NCBI RefSeq assembly: GCF_001466305.1
Contig: NZ_JWID01000009.1
Coordinates: 31,325-95,324 of the forward strand
DNA from: Defluviitalea phaphyphila
Lineage (GTDB): Bacteria > Bacillota > Clostridia > Lachnospirales > Defluviitaleaceae
DNA length: 64,000 nucleotides
Direction: 5' to 3'
Shown here in pieces: positions 36,082 to 46,466 of the stretch. The stretch's first letter is position 1, and the number at the start of each line of letters is the position of its first letter. Both the position numbers and the translations under genes were made by a program. The notes under the pieces were generated by a model. It did not search any database and had not been told where the DNA came from. It worked only from the letters and a program-made list of their open reading frames with translations.

Positions 36082-36831
36082 ATGAAAAAAATAATTTATT
36101 TTATATTAATCATTATAATGGTATCTGGATTAACAGGTTGTGGTAAAAATGATGTTTTAAAAAGAGTTGAAAAAAATAAAGTTATAGTTATGGGAACAAA
36201 TGCAGCTTTTCCACCTTTTGAATATCGAGAAGGAGAAGAGATACTAGGATTTGATGTTGAAATTGCTAATAAGATAGCAGAAAAATTAGGAGTTGAATTA
36301 AAGATAGAAGATATGCAGTTTAAAGGATTAATACCAGCTCTTCAAGCAGGAAAAATTGATTTTATTGCGGCGGGGATGAGTATAAATGAAGAAAGAGCGA
36401 AAAATGTTGATTTTTCCGATGGATACTATGAAGCTAGTCAGGTAATTATTACTATGAAAGATAATACAGAAATACAAGGACCAGAAGATTTGAAAAATAA
36501 AAAGATTGGGGTACAGTTAGGAACTACAGGAGATGAAGAAGCTTCAAAAATAGAAGGAGCTGAAATTATTAAATTTGATACAGGGTTTATGGCTATTAGA
36601 GATTTACAAAATGGAAAAATAGATGCAGTTATTTTAGATTCAGAACCTGCTAAAAAGTTTGTTGAAGGCAATGAAGATATACAAATTTTACCTAATGAAT
36701 TAACAAAAGAATATTATGCAATAGCTGTTCCAAAAGAAAATGAAGAATTTCTTGAAATTGTAAATTCTGTTTTAGAAGAAATGAAAGAAAGCGGGGAATA
36801 TGATAGGCTAATAGAAAAATATTTTGAATAA
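36082..36831 (+). CDS. Polar amino-acid ABC transporter binding lipoprotein
   Basis: This is a family 3 solute-binding protein of 249 residues. The signal ends in a lipobox (LTGC near residue 20). The mature part has the typical VIVMGTNAAFPPFEYREG start and the ligand-contact segments GLIPALQAGKIDFIAAGMS and VDFSDGYYEAS. The start is the ATG seven bases after AAAGGAG; an earlier in-frame start would lie at the -35. It is followed by a leaky terminator, then its permease and ATPase. The exact amino acid is not determined. Confidence 0.93.
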   Translation: MKKIIYFILIIIMVSGLTGCGKNDVLKRVEKNKVIVMGTNAAFPPFEYREGEEILGFDVEIANKIAEKLGVELKIEDMQFKGLIPALQAGKIDFIAAGMSINEERAKNVDFSDGYYEASQVIITMKDNTEIQGPEDLKNKKIGVQLGTTGDEEASKIEGAEIIKFDTGFMAIRDLQNGKIDAVILDSEPAKKFVEGNEDIQILPNELTKEYYAIAVPKENEEFLEIVNSVLEEMKESGEYDRLIEKYFE

Positions 36832-36863
36832 TGGGTTGCAGTATATGCTGCTACCCATTTTTT
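36831..36863 (+). terminator. Intra-operon attenuator after the binding-protein gene
   Basis: ATGGGT and GCAG pair with CTGC and ACCCAT around TATATG, followed by six T. Such a partial terminator lets the binding protein be made in excess over the membrane parts. Confidence 0.75.
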
Positions 36864-36905
36864 ATGGTACAATACAAAATAACGAATAAAATGTGAGGTG
36901 AAAAG

Positions 36906-37622
36906 ATGTCAGTATGGGAAATATTTTTTGGAAATGATAGGTATAAGTATATTTTAGATGGACTTAAATTTTCTTTATTAGTAACTGCTTTAGCAGCAAT
37001 TATTGGAATTCTTATTGGGATTATTGTTGCTTTATTTAGAATATCTCAATTTAAACCTTTTAAATTTTTAAAGGGGAGAAAAAATTTAAATAAATTATCA
37101 GATTTTAATCCTATTTCTTTTTTAGCTATGATATACATTGATGTTATAAGAGGAACTCCAGCTCTTGTTCAACTTTTGATTATGCATACAGTTATTTTTG
37201 GAAGAGTAGCTGCTCCTAAACTTTTAGTAGCTGGTTTAGCATTTGGTATTAATAGTGGAGCTTATGTAGCAGAAATTATAAGAGCAGGAATACAAGGGTT
37301 AGATAAAGGACAGATGGAAGCAGCAAGGTCCCTTGGTATGAGTTATGGTATGGCTATGTATTATATTATAATCCCACAAGCAATAAAAAATATATTACCA
37401 GCTTTAGTTAGCGAATTTATAATTTTGTTAAAAGAAACTTCTATTGTAGGATATATAGGAGGTATGGATTTACTTCGTTCTGCAGATATTATTACTAGTC
37501 AAACTTATAGAGGATTTGAACCTTTAATTGCCGTTGCGCTTATATATTTAACTTTAACAGGAATATTTACTAAGATTATGCGCATTGTAGAAAGGAGGAT
37601 GAGACAAGGTGATAGAGATTAA
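36906..37622 (+). CDS. Polar amino-acid ABC transporter permease
   Basis: The 238-residue HisM/GlnP-type permease has about five membrane segments. The [14 protein letters not shown] motif is near residue 80, and the ATPase-contact loop [22 protein letters not shown] is near residue 140. It overlaps the ATPase gene by 14 bases. A single permease implies a homodimeric membrane domain. GTGAGGTG precedes ATG. Confidence 0.93.
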   Translation: MSVWEIFFGNDRYKYILDGLKFSLLVTALAAIIGILIGIIVALFRISQFKPFKFLKGRKNLNKLSDFNPISFLAMIYIDVIRGTPALVQLLIMHTVIFGRVAAPKLLVAGLAFGINSGAYVAEIIRAGIQGLDKGQMEAARSLGMSYGMAMYYIIIPQAIKNILPALVSEFIILLKETSIVGYIGGMDLLRSADIITSQTYRGFEPLIAVALIYLTLTGIFTKIMRIVERRMRQGDRD

Positions 37623-38331
37623 TAATTTATACAAAAGTTTTGGCAAATTAGAAGTATTAAAAGGTATAAATGAACATATAACTAAGGGAGAAGTAGTTGT
37701 TGTTATAGGACCTAGCGGTTCAGGTAAATCGACTTTTTTAAGATGTATAAATCTAATGGAAGAGCCTACTAAAGGGCAAATTAAGATTGAAGGAGTAGAT
37801 ATTACTTCTCCAAAAACTAATATAAATCTTATTCGACAAAAGGTAGGTATGGTATTTCAACATTTTAATTTATTTCCTCATATGAATGTTATGGAAAATT
37901 TAACCTTAGCTCCTATGAAATTAAAAGGATATACTAAAGAGGAAGCAGAAAAAATAGCTTATGATTTATTAGATAAAGTAGGGCTTAAAGATAAAGCTAT
38001 AGAATATCCTAATAAATTATCAGGGGGACAAAAACAAAGAATAGCTATTGCGAGAGCTTTAGCTATGAATCCTAATATAATGCTTTTTGATGAACCTACT
38101 TCAGCTCTAGACCCTGAAATGGTAAAGGAAGTATTAGAAGTAATAAAAGAATTAGCAAATGAAGGGATGACTATGGTAATTGTAACTCATGAAATGGGTT
38201 TTGCAAAAGAGGTAGGGACAAGACTTCTTTTTATGGATGAAGGAAAAATTATTGAAAGTGGAGATCCTAAAGAAGTATTTTCTAATCCTAAAGAAGAAAG
38301 GACAAAAATATTTTTAAGTAAAGTGTTATAA
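37609..38331 (+). CDS. Polar amino-acid ABC transporter ATPase
   Basis: A 240-residue GlnQ/HisP-type ATPase with Walker [19 protein letters not shown], signature LSGGQKQR, Walker [17 protein letters not shown] and switch His in [11 protein letters not shown]. It starts at GTG ten bases after AGGAGG, within the permease gene. It completes the importer (binding protein, permease, ATPase). Confidence 0.95.
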   Translation: MIEINNLYKSFGKLEVLKGINEHITKGEVVVVIGPSGSGKSTFLRCINLMEEPTKGQIKIEGVDITSPKTNINLIRQKVGMVFQHFNLFPHMNVMENLTLAPMKLKGYTKEEAEKIAYDLLDKVGLKDKAIEYPNKLSGGQKQRIAIARALAMNPNIMLFDEPTSALDPEMVKEVLEVIKELANEGMTMVIVTHEMGFAKEVGTRLLFMDEGKIIESGDPKEVFSNPKEERTKIFLSKVL

Positions 38332-38409
38332 TTTTATATAATAATTAAGAAGTAATTTAAAATTTAGTTTATTACAATTTAAAAATTCCTTTATAAAAAA
38401 TAAGAATTT

Positions 38410-38418
38410 TGGTATAAT
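38410..38418 (+). promoter_or_regulatory. Extended -10 promoter of hpf
   Basis: TGG-TATAAT gives a TGn extended -10; the -35 is poor. It lies 37 bases before the hpf start. Confidence 0.6.
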
Positions 38419-38454
38419 TTATATATAGACAAAAGAAAAAGGAGTTGATCCAGT

Positions 38455-38991
38455 ATGCGTTATATAATTAGTGGGAAAAATATTGAAGTAACCAATGCAC
38501 TTCAAGAAAAGATAATGGATAAATTAAGTAAATTAGAAAAATTCTTTGTATCAGATACAGAAGCTCAAGTTACCCTTAGTGTTGAAAAATTAAGACATAT
38601 AATAGAAGTAACTATTCCATTTCAAGGAACTATTTTAAGAGCAGAAGTAGAAGATAAGGACATGTATGCTGCTATTGATGAAGTAGTAGATATTTTAGAA
38701 AGACAGCTTTTAAAGTTTAAAAATAGGCTAAAAGATAAACATAGAGAAAATAGTCCTTTTAAACAAGAATTTATTAAAAATATTGAAGAAGAAAAGGGAA
38801 AAGATGAAGAAATTATAATACAAAAAACTAAACGTTTTGCGATTAAACCTATGAATGTAGAAGAAGCAGCCATGCAGATGGATTTACTAGGACATAATTT
38901 CTTTGTATTTAGAAATGCTGAAACTGATGAAGTAAATGTGGTATATAAAAGAAAAAATGGAACATATGGATTAATTGAACCGGAATTTTAA
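38455..38991 (+). CDS. hpf: Long-form ribosome hibernation promoting factor
   Basis: HPF inactivates ribosomes as 100S dimers in resting cells. The N-terminal RaiA-like domain (about 1-100: YIISGKNIEVTNALQEKIMDKLSKLEKFF) binds the decoding site. The C-terminal domain (about 118-178: IQKTKRFAIKPMNVEEAAMQMDLLGHNFFVFRN) mediates dimerisation. The length of 178 residues identifies the long form typical of Firmicutes. It precedes secA, as in many relatives, and has its own terminator. Confidence 0.96.
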   Translation: MRYIISGKNIEVTNALQEKIMDKLSKLEKFFVSDTEAQVTLSVEKLRHIIEVTIPFQGTILRAEVEDKDMYAAIDEVVDILERQLLKFKNRLKDKHRENSPFKQEFIKNIEEEKGKDEEIIIQKTKRFAIKPMNVEEAAMQMDLLGHNFFVFRNAETDEVNVVYKRKNGTYGLIEPEF

Positions 38992-39026
38992 AAATAACCT
39001 CCACATATTAGGTGGAGGTTATTTTT
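38991..39026 (+). terminator. Intrinsic terminator of hpf
   Basis: A 14-bp stem (AAAATAACCTCCAC / GTGGAGGTTATTTT) followed by T. Confidence 0.92.
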
Positions 39027-39146
39027 TGGCTATATATGGATTGGATTATATGGAGTATTGTAAATCATTATAATGTTTGATATACTATTTTGGGAAAGCA
39101 TAAATAAAAGGTAATACTTAAATATTGAGATAAAGAAGGTGAATCT

Positions 39147-41723
39147 GTGAAAGGATTTTTTGAAAAAATATTTGGAAGTCATAGTGAAAGAGAAATAAAG
39201 AGAATAGAAGGAATAGTTAACCAAATTGAAGAGTTAGGACCAGAAATAGGAAAATTATCAGATGCAGATTTAAGAGCTAAAACTGATGAATTTAAAAGAA
39301 GATTAGAAGAAGGGCAAACATTAGATGATATATTACCAGAAGCTTTTGCAGTTGTAAGAGAAGCAGCTACAAGGGTTCTTGGAATGCGTCATTTTAGAGT
39401 TCAACTTATTGGTGGGATTATACTTCACCAAGGAAGAATTGCAGAAATGAAGACAGGAGAAGGAAAAACTTTAGTTTCTACTCTTCCAGCTTATTTAAAT
39501 GCTCTTGAAGGAAAAGGAGTTCACATTGTAACAGTAAACGATTATCTTGCAAAACGTGATGCAGAGTGGATGGGAAAGGTTCATGAATTTTTAGGTCTTT
39601 CCGTAGGAGTTATTTTAAATGGAATGGATAATAAAGAAAGAAGGAAAGCCTATAATTGTGATATAACATATGGAACAAATAATGAGTATGGTTTTGATTA
39701 TTTAAGGGATAACATGGTATTATATAAAGAAGAAATGGTACAAAGAGGATTGCATTATGCTATTATAGACGAGGTAGATTCTGTATTAATAGATGAAGCA
39801 AGAACTCCTCTTATTATATCTGGAAGCAGTTCTAAATCTACTCATTTGTATAAAGCAGCAGATGCTTTTGTACGACGTTTAAAAAAAGGTAGAGTAATAA
39901 CAGAAGAAAATGCATTAAATAATTTAATGCGTCAGGAAATAAAAGAAGAAGGCGATTTTGTTGTTGATGAAAAAGCAAAGACAGTTACTTTAACTGAAGA
40001 AGGAATAAAAAAAGCAGAACAATATTTTGGATTATCTAATTTAGCTGATCCAGAAAACATGGAAATACAGCATCATATTAATATTGCTTTAAAAGCTCAT
40101 AATTTAATGCATTTAGATAAAGATTATGTTATTAAAGATGGAGAAATTGTAATAGTAGATGAGTTTACAGGTAGACTTATGCCTGGAAGAAGATATTCTG
40201 ATGGACTTCATCAAGCAATCGAAGCTAAAGAAAATGTAGTAGTTAATAGAGAAAGTAAAACCTTAGCTACTATAACATTCCAAAACTTTTTTAACAAATA
40301 CACTAAAAAGTCAGGAATGACAGGAACAGCTTTAACAGAAGAAGAAGAATTTAGACAAATTTATGGAATGGATGTAATAGCTATTCCTACAAATAAGCCA
40401 GTTATTCGTATAGATCATCCTGATTTAGTATATAAAACTAAAGAAGCTAAGTTTAAAGCTGTTGTTAATGAAATAGAGGAATCTCATAAAAAAGGGCAGC
40501 CTGTATTAGTTGGTACTATTACTATTGAAACATCAGAAATGCTAAGTAAAATGCTAAAAAAACGAGGTATAAAACATGAAGTATTAAATGCTAAATATCA
40601 TGAAAGAGAAGCAGAAATAATAGCTTTAGCAGGACAAAAAGGTGCTGTTACAATTGCAACTAATATGGCAGGTCGTGGTACAGATATTAAATTAGAAGAA
40701 GGAGTAAAAGAATTAGGTGGGCTAAAAATTATAGGAACAGAAAGACATGAATCAAGACGTATTGATAATCAATTAAGAGGACGTGCAGGACGTCAAGGAG
40801 ACCCTGGAGAATCAAGATTTTATATATCCCTTGAAGATGATTTAATGCGACTTTTTGGTTCAGATAGAATTAAAAAGGTTGTAGAAGCCATGAAAATGCC
40901 TGAAGATGAACCAATAGAACATAAAATGCTTTCAAAAGCTATAGAAAACGCTCAAAAGAAAGTAGAAGGAAATAATTTCTCTATTCGTAAACATTTACTT
41001 GAATATGATAGAGTTATGAATGAACAAAGAGAAATTATATATGGAGAACGTCGTAAGGTATTAGAAGGAGATAATTTAAGAGATAATATAATAAATATGA
41101 TAAAAGAAATTATAAATAGAGCAGTAGAAGCTCATACTGGAGAAACACCTCATCCAGATGATTGGGATATAGTAGGATTAAAGGAATATCTAACTAAAAT
41201 AATTCCTATAGAAGAAATAGAAATTAGCAAAGAAGAAAGAGAAGAGATAACAAAAGAAGATTTAAAACAAAAGCTTATAGAACAAGCAATTAAGCTATAT
41301 GAGAAAAAAGAACAGGAAATAGGCGAAGAACAAATAAGAGAGATAGAAAGAGTAATTCTTCTTAAAGTTATTGACCAAAAATGGATGGATCATATTGATA
41401 ATATGGATCAAATGCGACAAGGAATAGGACTTAGAGCTTATGGACAAAGAGATCCATTAGTAGAATATCAATTTGCAGGATATGATATGTTTGAAGAAAT
41501 GAGCGAAAATATTCAAGAAGAAACTATACGAGCTCTTTATCATGTTAGAATTGCATATAAGCCTGAAAGAGAAAGAGTAGCAGAGCCAACTTCTACTAAT
41601 AGGGGAGAAGAAAATAAAGCAAGAACTCCTTATAGAAGGAAAACAGAAAAAATAGGAAGAAATGACCCTTGCCCTTGTGGAAGCGGGAAAAAATACAAAC
41701 ATTGTTGTGGAAGAAATGCTTAA
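39147..41723 (+). CDS. secA: Preprotein translocase ATPase SecA
   Basis: SecA drives proteins through SecYEG. All landmarks are present in its 858 residues: Walker A in [10 protein letters not shown], the DEAD-like [12 protein letters not shown], the TFQNFFNKY motif of the preprotein cross-linking region, [12 protein letters not shown] and [11 protein letters not shown] of the second nucleotide-binding fold, and the C-terminal zinc-binding tail [13 protein letters not shown]. The GTG start follows GAAGGTG. It is directly upstream of prfB, an order common in Firmicutes. Confidence 0.98.
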   Translation: MKGFFEKIFGSHSEREIKRIEGIVNQIEELGPEIGKLSDADLRAKTDEFKRRLEEGQTLDDILPEAFAVVREAATRVLGMRHFRVQLIGGIILHQGRIAEMKTGEGKTLVSTLPAYLNALEGKGVHIVTVNDYLAKRDAEWMGKVHEFLGLSVGVILNGMDNKERRKAYNCDITYGTNNEYGFDYLRDNMVLYKEEMVQRGLHYAIIDEVDSVLIDEARTPLIISGSSSKSTHLYKAADAFVRRLKKGRVITEENALNNLMRQEIKEEGDFVVDEKAKTVTLTEEGIKKAEQYFGLSNLADPENMEIQHHINIALKAHNLMHLDKDYVIKDGEIVIVDEFTGRLMPGRRYSDGLHQAIEAKENVVVNRESKTLATITFQNFFNKYTKKSGMTGTALTEEEEFRQIYGMDVIAIPTNKPVIRIDHPDLVYKTKEAKFKAVVNEIEESHKKGQPVLVGTITIETSEMLSKMLKKRGIKHEVLNAKYHEREAEIIALAGQKGAVTIATNMAGRGTDIKLEEGVKELGGLKIIGTERHESRRIDNQLRGRAGRQGDPGESRFYISLEDDLMRLFGSDRIKKVVEAMKMPEDEPIEHKMLSKAIENAQKKVEGNNFSIRKHLLEYDRVMNEQREIIYGERRKVLEGDNLRDNIINMIKEIINRAVEAHTGETPHPDDWDIVGLKEYLTKIIPIEEIEISKEEREEITKEDLKQKLIEQAIKLYEKKEQEIGEEQIREIERVILLKVIDQKWMDHIDNMDQMRQGIGLRAYGQRDPLVEYQFAGYDMFEEMSENIQEETIRALYHVRIAYKPERERVAEPTSTNRGEENKARTPYRRKTEKIGRNDPCPCGSGKKYKHCCGRNA

Positions 41724-41747
41724 AAAATATAAAAGGAGTTGATAAAT

Positions 41748-42861
41748 TTGTTAGAATTAGAGCAATTAAAATTAGAACTTTTGCCGTATAAAGACAAATT
41801 AGAAGAAATGGGGGCTTCACTTTGACATTGCTGGAGCCAGAAAAAAATTAAAAGAATTAGAAGAATACTCTATGAATCCTGATTTTTGGAGTAATACAGA
41901 AGAAAGTCAGAAAGTTTTACAAAAAATAAAGTTATTAAAACAAAAAATAGAAAAATTTAATCAGCTAAATCAAGAATATGAAGATGTAGTAACTCTTATT
42001 GAGATGGGAATAGAAGAACAAGAAGAAAGTTTAATACCAGAAGCAAAACAAGGAATGAAAGAATTTATTAATAATTATGAAGATATGAGAATTTCTACTT
42101 TATTAGATGGTGAATATGATAAAAATAATGCTATTTTAACTCTTCATGCGGGGGCAGGAGGAACGGAAGCTTGTGATTGGGTTTCAATGTTGCTTAGAAT
42201 GTTTACTAGATGGGCAGAAAATAAAGGTTATAAGATAGAAACTTTAGACTATTTACCTGGAGAAGAAGCGGGAATAAAATCAGTTACAATTCAAGTTAAT
42301 GGAGAAAATGCTTATGGATATTTAAAATCAGAAAAAGGAGTTCATCGTCTTGTTAGAATTTCTCCTTTTGATGCATCAGGTAGAAGACATACTTCCTTTG
42401 CTTCGTGTGATGTACTTCCAGAAATAGATGAAGATGTAGATGTAGAAATTAATCCAGAAGACCTTAGAATAGATACTTATAGGTCTAGTGGTGCAGGAGG
42501 ACAACATGTCAATACTACGGATTCGGCTGTAAGAATTACTCATTTACCAACTAATATCGTTGTTCAATGTCAAAATGAAAGATCACAACATAAAAATAAA
42601 GATAGAGCCATGAAAATGCTAAAGGCTAAATTATATGAAAAAAAGATGGAAGAACAAATGAAGAAAATTCAAGGTATTAGGGGAGAAGTAAAAGAAATTG
42701 GATGGGGAAGCCAAATAAGATCTTATGTTTTTCATCCATATAATATGGTTAAAGACCATCGTACTAATGAAGAAACAGGAAATGTTTCTGCAGTAATGGA
42801 TGGAGATATAGATCGTTTTATTAATGCATATCTTAAATGGATTCATGAAAATAATAATTAA
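41748..42861 (+). CDS. prfB: Peptide chain release factor 2 with programmed +1 frameshift
   Basis: RF2 releases peptides at UGA and UAA. The gene starts at TTG 41748 (RBS AAAGGAG) and encodes 25 codons up to CTT TGA. Ribosomes shift +1 to read GAC at 41824 and continue to the TAA at 42861, giving about 370 residues. The SPF stop-recognition motif ([14 protein letters not shown]) and the catalytic GGQ ([16 protein letters not shown]) are intact. The frameshift makes RF2 regulate its own synthesis. This is a normal regulated gene, not a pseudogene. Confidence 0.96.
41810..41826 (+). other. prfB: prfB +1 programmed frameshift site
   Basis: The slippery site is CTT TGA C, with in-frame UGA at 41823-41825. 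GGGGG at 41810-41814 can act as the internal Shine-Dalgarno. Five bases separate it from CTT, more than in the usual AGGGGG-TAT-CTT-TGA-C. Confidence 0.93.
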
Positions 42862-42884
42862 AGTTTTTGAGGGGAGGTATTAAT

Positions 42885-43349
42885 ATGGCAATAAAACAAC
42901 AGGTAGTTTTTAAATTAGATAATGAAGAATATGGATTAGACATAATGAAAGTCCATGGAATTGAAAAATATCATAAAATTACTAAAGTGCCTAATACACC
43001 AGATTATATTGAAGGAATTATAAATTTAAGGGGAGAAGTTCATCCAATATATAATTTAAGAAAAAAATTTAAAATGCCCGAAAAAGCTATAGATGATGCA
43101 ACTAAAATGATTATTGTAAATTCTTGTGATATGATGGTAGGATTTATTGTAGATGCTGTAACAGAAATAAGACATATAGATGAACAGGATATAAAACCAG
43201 CACCAAAGCTTATATCAGGTGTAGATAGACGATATATTAGTGGTGTAGCAAAGGCAGACGATAGAATGATTATTTTATTAGATGTAGATTTGATTTTAGA
43301 AGATGAAGAGAAAAAAGAAATATCTCAAGTATTAGAAAATAATGATTAA
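42885..43349 (+). CDS. cheW: CheW-like chemotaxis coupling protein
   Basis: The 154-residue protein is a single CheW domain: QQVVFKLDNEEYGLDIMKV at the N-terminus, IEGIINLRGEVHPIYNLR in the middle and FIVDAVTEIRHID further on. CheW links chemoreceptors to the kinase CheA. GGGGAGG lies seven bases before ATG 42885. It is tightly downstream of prfB with no other chemotaxis gene in the window, so it may serve a receptor system encoded elsewhere. Confidence 0.9.
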   Translation: MAIKQQVVFKLDNEEYGLDIMKVHGIEKYHKITKVPNTPDYIEGIINLRGEVHPIYNLRKKFKMPEKAIDDATKMIIVNSCDMMVGFIVDAVTEIRHIDEQDIKPAPKLISGVDRRYISGVAKADDRMIILLDVDLILEDEEKKEISQVLENND

Positions 43350-43361
43350 TTTATATTTCAC

Positions 43362-43390
43362 AAAAAACACAGTTTTTACTGTGTTTTTTT
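43362..43390 (+). terminator. Intrinsic terminator after cheW
   Basis: An 11-bp stem (AAAAAACACAG / CTGTGTTTTTT) with a T-rich tail. Confidence 0.9.
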
Positions 43391-43416
43391 TATACTAATT
43401 TTTATATTTAATTCTC

Positions 43417-43445
43417 TTGCATATTTTAAAAAAATATGGTATATT
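43417..43445 (+). promoter_or_regulatory. Promoter of the aspartate-pathway operon
   Basis: TTGCAT, 17 bp, then TATATT with a TGn extension. The predicted start lies downstream of any longer reading frame for the ACT gene and thereby fixes its start at 43504. Confidence 0.75.
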
Positions 43446-43503
43446 CCTTGTAACAAAAACAAATGTATATCATATAAATACAGTAAGCACAAGGAGCCTT
43501 ATT

Positions 43504-43947
43504 ATGAAAGAAAAAACAGGTTATTTTATTGTAAATCAAAAGGTTCTTCCGGAAGTATTTATTAAAGTTGTAGAGGCTAAAAGGCTTTTAGAATTAAAAA
43601 AAGTACAAACGGTACAAGAAGCAGTAGACAAAGTTGGAATTAGTAGAAGTTCTTTTTATAAATATAAAGACTCAGTATTCCCTTTTTTTGAAAATTCTAG
43701 AGGGAGAACTATTACTATTTCAATTCAGTTAGAAGATAAAGCAGGATTATTATCCCATGTTCTAAATGTTATTGCATCTATTGGAGGTAACATATTAACT
43801 ATTAACCAAACAATACCAGTTAATAAAATTGCTAATGTAACCATTACTATGGAAACAGATCCTATGAAAGATGAAATAAAAGAACTTATGGATAAAGTAG
43901 AATCAATTGAAGGAGTATTAAATTTAAAAATTTTAGCAAGGGAGTAG
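43504..43947 (+). CDS. ACT-domain regulator (PheB/UPF0735 type)
   Basis: The 147-residue protein has an N-terminal helix-turn-helix-like part (VQTVQEAVDKVGISRSSFYKYKDSVFPF, about residues 35-62) and a C-terminal ACT domain (about 70-147: ISIQLEDKAGLLSHVLNVIASIGGNILTINQ). ACT domains bind amino acids. In Bacillus a protein of this family has been linked to control of threonine biosynthesis, and here it is five bases upstream of hom. AAGGAG precedes the ATG. I infer that it senses an aspartate-family amino acid. Confidence 0.9.
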   Translation: MKEKTGYFIVNQKVLPEVFIKVVEAKRLLELKKVQTVQEAVDKVGISRSSFYKYKDSVFPFFENSRGRTITISIQLEDKAGLLSHVLNVIASIGGNILTINQTIPVNKIANVTITMETDPMKDEIKELMDKVESIEGVLNLKILARE

Positions 43948-43952
43948 ATGAT

Positions 43953-45191
43953 ATGATAAATATTGCTATATTAGGGTATGGAACAGTAGGTTCTGGAGTA
44001 GTAGAAGTAATAAAAACTAATAAAAATAGTATCGAAAAAAAAGCAGGAGAAAGCATAAATATTAAGTATGTCTTAGATATAAGAAAATTTCCAGGAGATC
44101 CAATAGAAGAAATTTTAACTGATAATATTGAAGATATTTTAAATGACGATGAAGTAAAAATTATTGTAGAAGTAATGGGAGGAGTTGAACCTGCTTACAC
44201 CTTTGTTAAAAGAGCTTTGCTTAGTGGGAAAAGTGTGGTTACTTCAAATAAGGAATTAGTAGCAAAACATGGAGCAGAATTATTAGAAATTGCAAAGAGT
44301 AAAGATATTAACTTTTTATTTGAAGCTAGTGTAGGAGGAGGAATTCCTATTATTCGTCCTCTTAATCAATCCCTTACAGCAGATGAAATTTACGAAATAA
44401 CAGGTATTTTAAATGGTACAACAAATTATATTCTTTCAAAAATGGCTGATGAAGGAAAAAGTTTTGAAGAAGTATTAAAAGTAGCTCAGGAAAAAGGTTA
44501 TGCTGAAAGAGATCCAAAAGCTGATGTAGAAGGACATGATGCTTGTAGAAAAATTGCTATTTTATCATCTTTAGCTTTTGGTATGCATGCAGATTATGAG
44601 GATATATATACGGAAGGAATTACAAAAATAACAAAAAGAGATATGGATTATGCAAAAAAATTAGGATATACTATTAAATTATTAGCTACAAGTAAAAAAA
44701 TAGATCATAGAATATTTGCTAGAGTATGTCCTGTTATGATAAGCAAGGAGCATCCATTAGCAAATGTAAATGGAGTATTTAATGCAATATTTATAAAAGG
44801 AAATGTAATTGGCGATGTAATGTTTTATGGAAAAGGAGCAGGAAAGCTTCCAACTGCTAGTGCAGTAGTAGCAGATATTGTAGATGCTATAAAACATCTA
44901 AATCGTAATATATTATCTTTCTGGAGTAAAGAAAAATTAGAATTAATGGATTTAAAAGACGTTAACACGAGATATTTTGTAACAATTAAATATGACAATT
45001 TTAAAACAGCAGTTGAAGAAGTAAGAAGTATATTTGGAGAAGTAGAAGTTATTCAATTAGATGATGTAGAAGGTGAATTTGCATTTATCACATTAGAAGA
45101 AACGGAAGGAATTATTAATGAAAAAATAAATGTATTAAAAGATAAGGAAGAAATAAAAGAAATAAGTAGTACAATTAGAGTTGAAAGATAA
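43953..45191 (+). CDS. hom: Homoserine dehydrogenase
   Basis: This reduces aspartate semialdehyde to homoserine. At 412 residues it has the N-terminal NAD(P) site (ILGYGTVGSGVVEV), the substrate region (GILNGTTNYILSKM, YAERDPKADVEGHDACRK) and a C-terminal ACT domain (about 335-412) for feedback control. It is five bases after the ACT regulator and is followed by a phosphoglycerate-mutase-like gene and aspartokinase. Confidence 0.97.
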   Translation: MINIAILGYGTVGSGVVEVIKTNKNSIEKKAGESINIKYVLDIRKFPGDPIEEILTDNIEDILNDDEVKIIVEVMGGVEPAYTFVKRALLSGKSVVTSNKELVAKHGAELLEIAKSKDINFLFEASVGGGIPIIRPLNQSLTADEIYEITGILNGTTNYILSKMADEGKSFEEVLKVAQEKGYAERDPKADVEGHDACRKIAILSSLAFGMHADYEDIYTEGITKITKRDMDYAKKLGYTIKLLATSKKIDHRIFARVCPVMISKEHPLANVNGVFNAIFIKGNVIGDVMFYGKGAGKLPTASAVVADIVDAIKHLNRNILSFWSKEKLELMDLKDVNTRYFVTIKYDNFKTAVEEVRSIFGEVEVIQLDDVEGEFAFITLEETEGIINEKINVLKDKEEIKEISSTIRVER

Positions 45192-45241
45192 AGTAAAGGA
45201 TATAGTATAGTAGAATATTTTTAATATAGGAGCGATTAATA

Positions 45242-46450
45242 ATGAAATATGTTATAATTCTTGGAGATGGGATGGCAGATGAACCAATAGAAGAGTTAGG
45301 AAATAAAACCCCTCTCCAATATGCAAAAACAAATACTATAGATTATTTAGCTAAATATGGTGAAGTGGGAAAAGTTAATACAATCCCTAAAGGAATGAAG
45401 CCAGGTAGTGATACAGCTAATTTATCAGTATTAGGATATGACCCTAAATTATATTATACAGGGAGATCACCCTTAGAAGCAGTTAGTATGGGAGTTCCTC
45501 TTTTAGATAGTGATATAACTTTTAGATGTAATTTAGTAACTCTTTCTAAAGAAGGAGAATATGAAGAAAAAATTATATTAGACCATAGTGCTGATGAAAT
45601 TTCTACAGAAGAAGCAAATGAGTTAATAAAAACAATAAATGAACATTTTAAATCTGATATAATAGAATTTCATTCCGGAATAAGTTATAGGCATTTAATG
45701 GTATGGCATGAAGGAAGTGATGAGTTTGATTTAACTCCTCCCCATGATATTTTAGGGAAAAGAATAAAAGATTATCTTCCAAAAGGAGATAAAAAAGATA
45801 TAATCTATGATATGATGAAAAAAAGTTATAAAATTTTAAGTACTCATCCTATTAATTTAGAAAGGATAAAAAAAGGGTTAAAACCCGCAAATTCCATTTG
45901 GATTTGGGGAGAAGGCAGAAAACCTAGACTTCCTTTATTCAAAGAAAAATATGGATTAAAAGGTTCAGTTATATCAGCTGTTGATTTAATTAAAGGAATT
46001 GGAATTTGTGCTGGATTAAGGTCAATAGATGTAGAAGGAGCTACTGGAAATATTAATACTAATTTTATAGGGAAAGCTATGGCAGCTGTAAATGAATTAA
46101 AAAAAGGTCAGGATTTTGTATATGTTCATATAGAGGCTCCAGATGAATGTGGTCATAGAAATGAATTATATAATAAAATAAAATCAATAGAACTTATAGA
46201 TGAAAAAGTTATAAAAGTTATAAAAGAACAATTAGATTTATTAGGGGAAGATTATAAAATTATGGTTTTGCCAGATCATCCAACCCCTATTAGACTTAGA
46301 ACTCATACATCAGACCCAGTTCCTTATGTAATTTATCAAAAGAGTAAAGAAAAATTGCAAGAAAACCAAAAATATGATGAAATATATATAAGGGAAAATG
46401 AAAATTATTTTCCTAAAGGTCATGAATTAATGGACTACTTTTTAAAATAA
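45242..46450 (+). CDS. Phosphoglycerate-mutase-like protein, presumed homoserine kinase
   Basis: The 402-residue protein is of the alkaline-phosphatase superfamily ApgM type: ILGDGMADEPIEELGNKTPLQ, then GSDTANLSVLGYDP with the catalytic Ser/Thr region, HIEAPDECGH and LPDHPTP for metal binding. Members of this subfamily that lie beside hom, thrC or lysC are proposed to act as an alternative homoserine kinase. No thrB or thrC is seen here. The hom-to-lysC position supports that role, but phosphoglycerate mutase activity is an alternative. Confidence 0.88.
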   Translation: MKYVIILGDGMADEPIEELGNKTPLQYAKTNTIDYLAKYGEVGKVNTIPKGMKPGSDTANLSVLGYDPKLYYTGRSPLEAVSMGVPLLDSDITFRCNLVTLSKEGEYEEKIILDHSADEISTEEANELIKTINEHFKSDIIEFHSGISYRHLMVWHEGSDEFDLTPPHDILGKRIKDYLPKGDKKDIIYDMMKKSYKILSTHPINLERIKKGLKPANSIWIWGEGRKPRLPLFKEKYGLKGSVISAVDLIKGIGICAGLRSIDVEGATGNINTNFIGKAMAAVNELKKGQDFVYVHIEAPDECGHRNELYNKIKSIELIDEKVIKVIKEQLDLLGEDYKIMVLPDHPTPIRLRTHTSDPVPYVIYQKSKEKLQENQKYDEIYIRENENYFPKGHELMDYFLK

Positions 46451-46466
46451 TAGGGAGGGAACTAAC

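Noticed and set aside
41748-41871. prfB disrupted by a stop codon (pseudogene)
   Set aside because: The TGA is at the standard CTT TGA C programmed frameshift site with an upstream G-run, and both frames align with full-length RF2.
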